NCBI GenBank assembly: GCA_947444195.1
Contig: CANEZL010000020.1
Coordinates: 1-64,000 of the forward strand
Direction: 5' to 3'
Length of the DNA stretch: 64,000 bases
Origin: Methylobacteriaceae bacterium
GTDB lineage: Bacteria > Pseudomonadota > Alphaproteobacteria > Rhizobiales > Beijerinckiaceae
Every line of letters begins with the position of its first letter. Positions within the stretch are counted from its first letter, which is position 1. The position numbers were made by a program, and so were the translations under genes. The notes beneath the pieces were generated by a model, which did no database searches, was not told where the DNA came from, and worked only from the letters and a program-made list of their open reading frames with translations. Below are positions 63,313-64,000 of the stretch, one piece after another.

Positions 63313-64000
63313 TGTCCGAGCCGCTCCAAAAGCGCCGGCACGTGGACCTGATCCGCCTTGTAGTTGCCTGTGAGGGTGTACATCACGATGTTCACACCGC
63401 CGCGGAAGGCCATCTCGCGCTGGCGCTGGTCGCCGCCGACGACCGGGTAGAGCGGCTCGCCGCGCCGGCCGATCGCCCAGGCGGCGGCGAGGTCGTTGCC
63501 GGTGATGATGATCGGGCTGACCCCGTCGCCGGCCCGGGCCGGGCGGCGCTCGCCCCCCTCGCCCGCGGGCGGCAGCGCCTCGACCCAGGTCTCGCCGCTG
63601 GCGTAGCGGCCGGGGAAGCTGTCGAGGAGGTAGAACGCCTTGGTGAGCACGTGGTCGGGCGGCACGGGCTCCAGTTCCGGCACTTCGAGGGTGGCGAGCA
63701 TCCGGCGCAGGTAGAGCGCCTCCGGGCTCGGCGGGGCGCCGGGCCGGGCGGTGAGGCCGTCGCGGGTGTCGAACAGCACGGTTCCGCCGTTGCGCATGAA
63801 GGCGTCGATGCGGCGGATGGCGGCCTCCGGCGGCTGCGGGCGGCCCGGGGCGATCGGCCAGTAGATCAGGGGGTAGAAGGCGAGCTCGTCCTTGGCCGGA
63901 TCGATGCCCGCGGGCTCGCCCGGCTCCAGGGCGGTGCGCGCGGCGAGCATCTGGGTGAGGCCGGTGAGCCCGGCCCGGCTCGCCTCGTCCACGGCGGCAT
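63309..64000 (-). CDS. DUF4159-domain protein, C-terminal part (runs off the window)
   Basis: The frame is open to the last base of the window, so at least 229 C-terminal residues are present. The DUF4159 domain is recognisable in ELAFYPLIYWPI, IDAFMRNGGTVLFDTRDG, FYLLDSFPGRYASGETWVE and the end segment GGVNIVMYTLTGNYKADQVH. These proteins are usually about 900 residues with an N-terminal BatA-like membrane part, which must lie beyond 64000. They are co-encoded with MoxR ATPase, DUF58 and the membrane GATase-like protein seen here. Role is inferred as envelope integrity. Confidence 0.9.
   Translation of the reverse strand, partial: AAVDEASRAGLTGLTQMLAARTALEPGEPAGIDPAKDELAFYPLIYWPIAPGRPQPPEAAIRRIDAFMRNGGTVLFDTRDGLTARPGAPPSPEALYLRRMLATLEVPELEPVPPDHVLTKAFYLLDSFPGRYASGETWVEALPPAGEGGERRPARAGDGVSPIIITGNDLAAAWAIGRRGEPLYPVVGGDQRQREMAFRGGVNIVMYTLTGNYKADQVHVPALLERLGQ

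Overview
The window is high-GC, densely packed bacterial chromosome. A Rhizobiales-type Omp2-like porin, a Rieske/cytochrome b/cytochrome c1 operon, a his operon carrying a DUF2628 gene, and families of short intergenic palindromes point to an alphaproteobacterium, most likely Methylobacterium or a close relative. The genus is inferred from gene content and style; no rRNA or tRNA gene is visible to confirm it.

1-12.4 kb is accessory in character. It opens with the tail of an IlvD/Edd-family dehydratase and about 1.2 kb of decayed sequence. An organic-acid locus follows: a TctDE-like two-component system, a divergent iron(III)-type substrate-binding protein, a citrate/tricarballylate-type MFS carrier, a 262-residue ModA-fold periplasmic protein, a DctA dicarboxylate carrier, a PrpF/GalD-family isomerase and a LysR regulator. 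Together these look like sensing, uptake and isomerisation of an unsaturated tricarboxylate; trans-aconitate is the best guess. Short palindromic repeats are concentrated here.

12.4-30 kb holds a large porin, a cluster of two M48 membrane metalloproteases with a DUF898 protein, a MATE exporter, an ABC exporter, TrmL, SelO, a DEAD-box helicase, a DUF1508 protein and a tiny secreted Tyr/Arg-rich protein. At least two decayed genes lie between them, one resembling a Shedu/DUF4263 fragment.

30-45 kb holds an nrtABD nitrate-type ABC operon behind a near-consensus sigma-54 promoter, a manganese catalase, two O-acetylhomoserine sulfhydrylase-type enzymes, SerA, UbiB, an HWE histidine kinase with a single-domain receiver, and an MFS carrier.

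45-64 kb is mostly conserved core: a Bax-inhibitor-1 homologue, the divergent YbbA-YbbP/TesA locus with ThpR, two tiny overlapping membrane-protein genes, coaA-hisE-hisF-(DUF29)-hisA-hisH-DUF2628-hisB, mtnP, petABC, and the end of a DUF4159/membrane-GATase operon. That last operon is interrupted by a DUF559 endonuclease-like gene bounded by inverted repeats. The DUF29 gene has a triplicated start region forming a chain of overlapping mini-ORFs.

Most long ORFs opposite these genes are high-GC shadows and were left out. No CRISPR array, complete insertion sequence, prophage, rRNA or tRNA was found.
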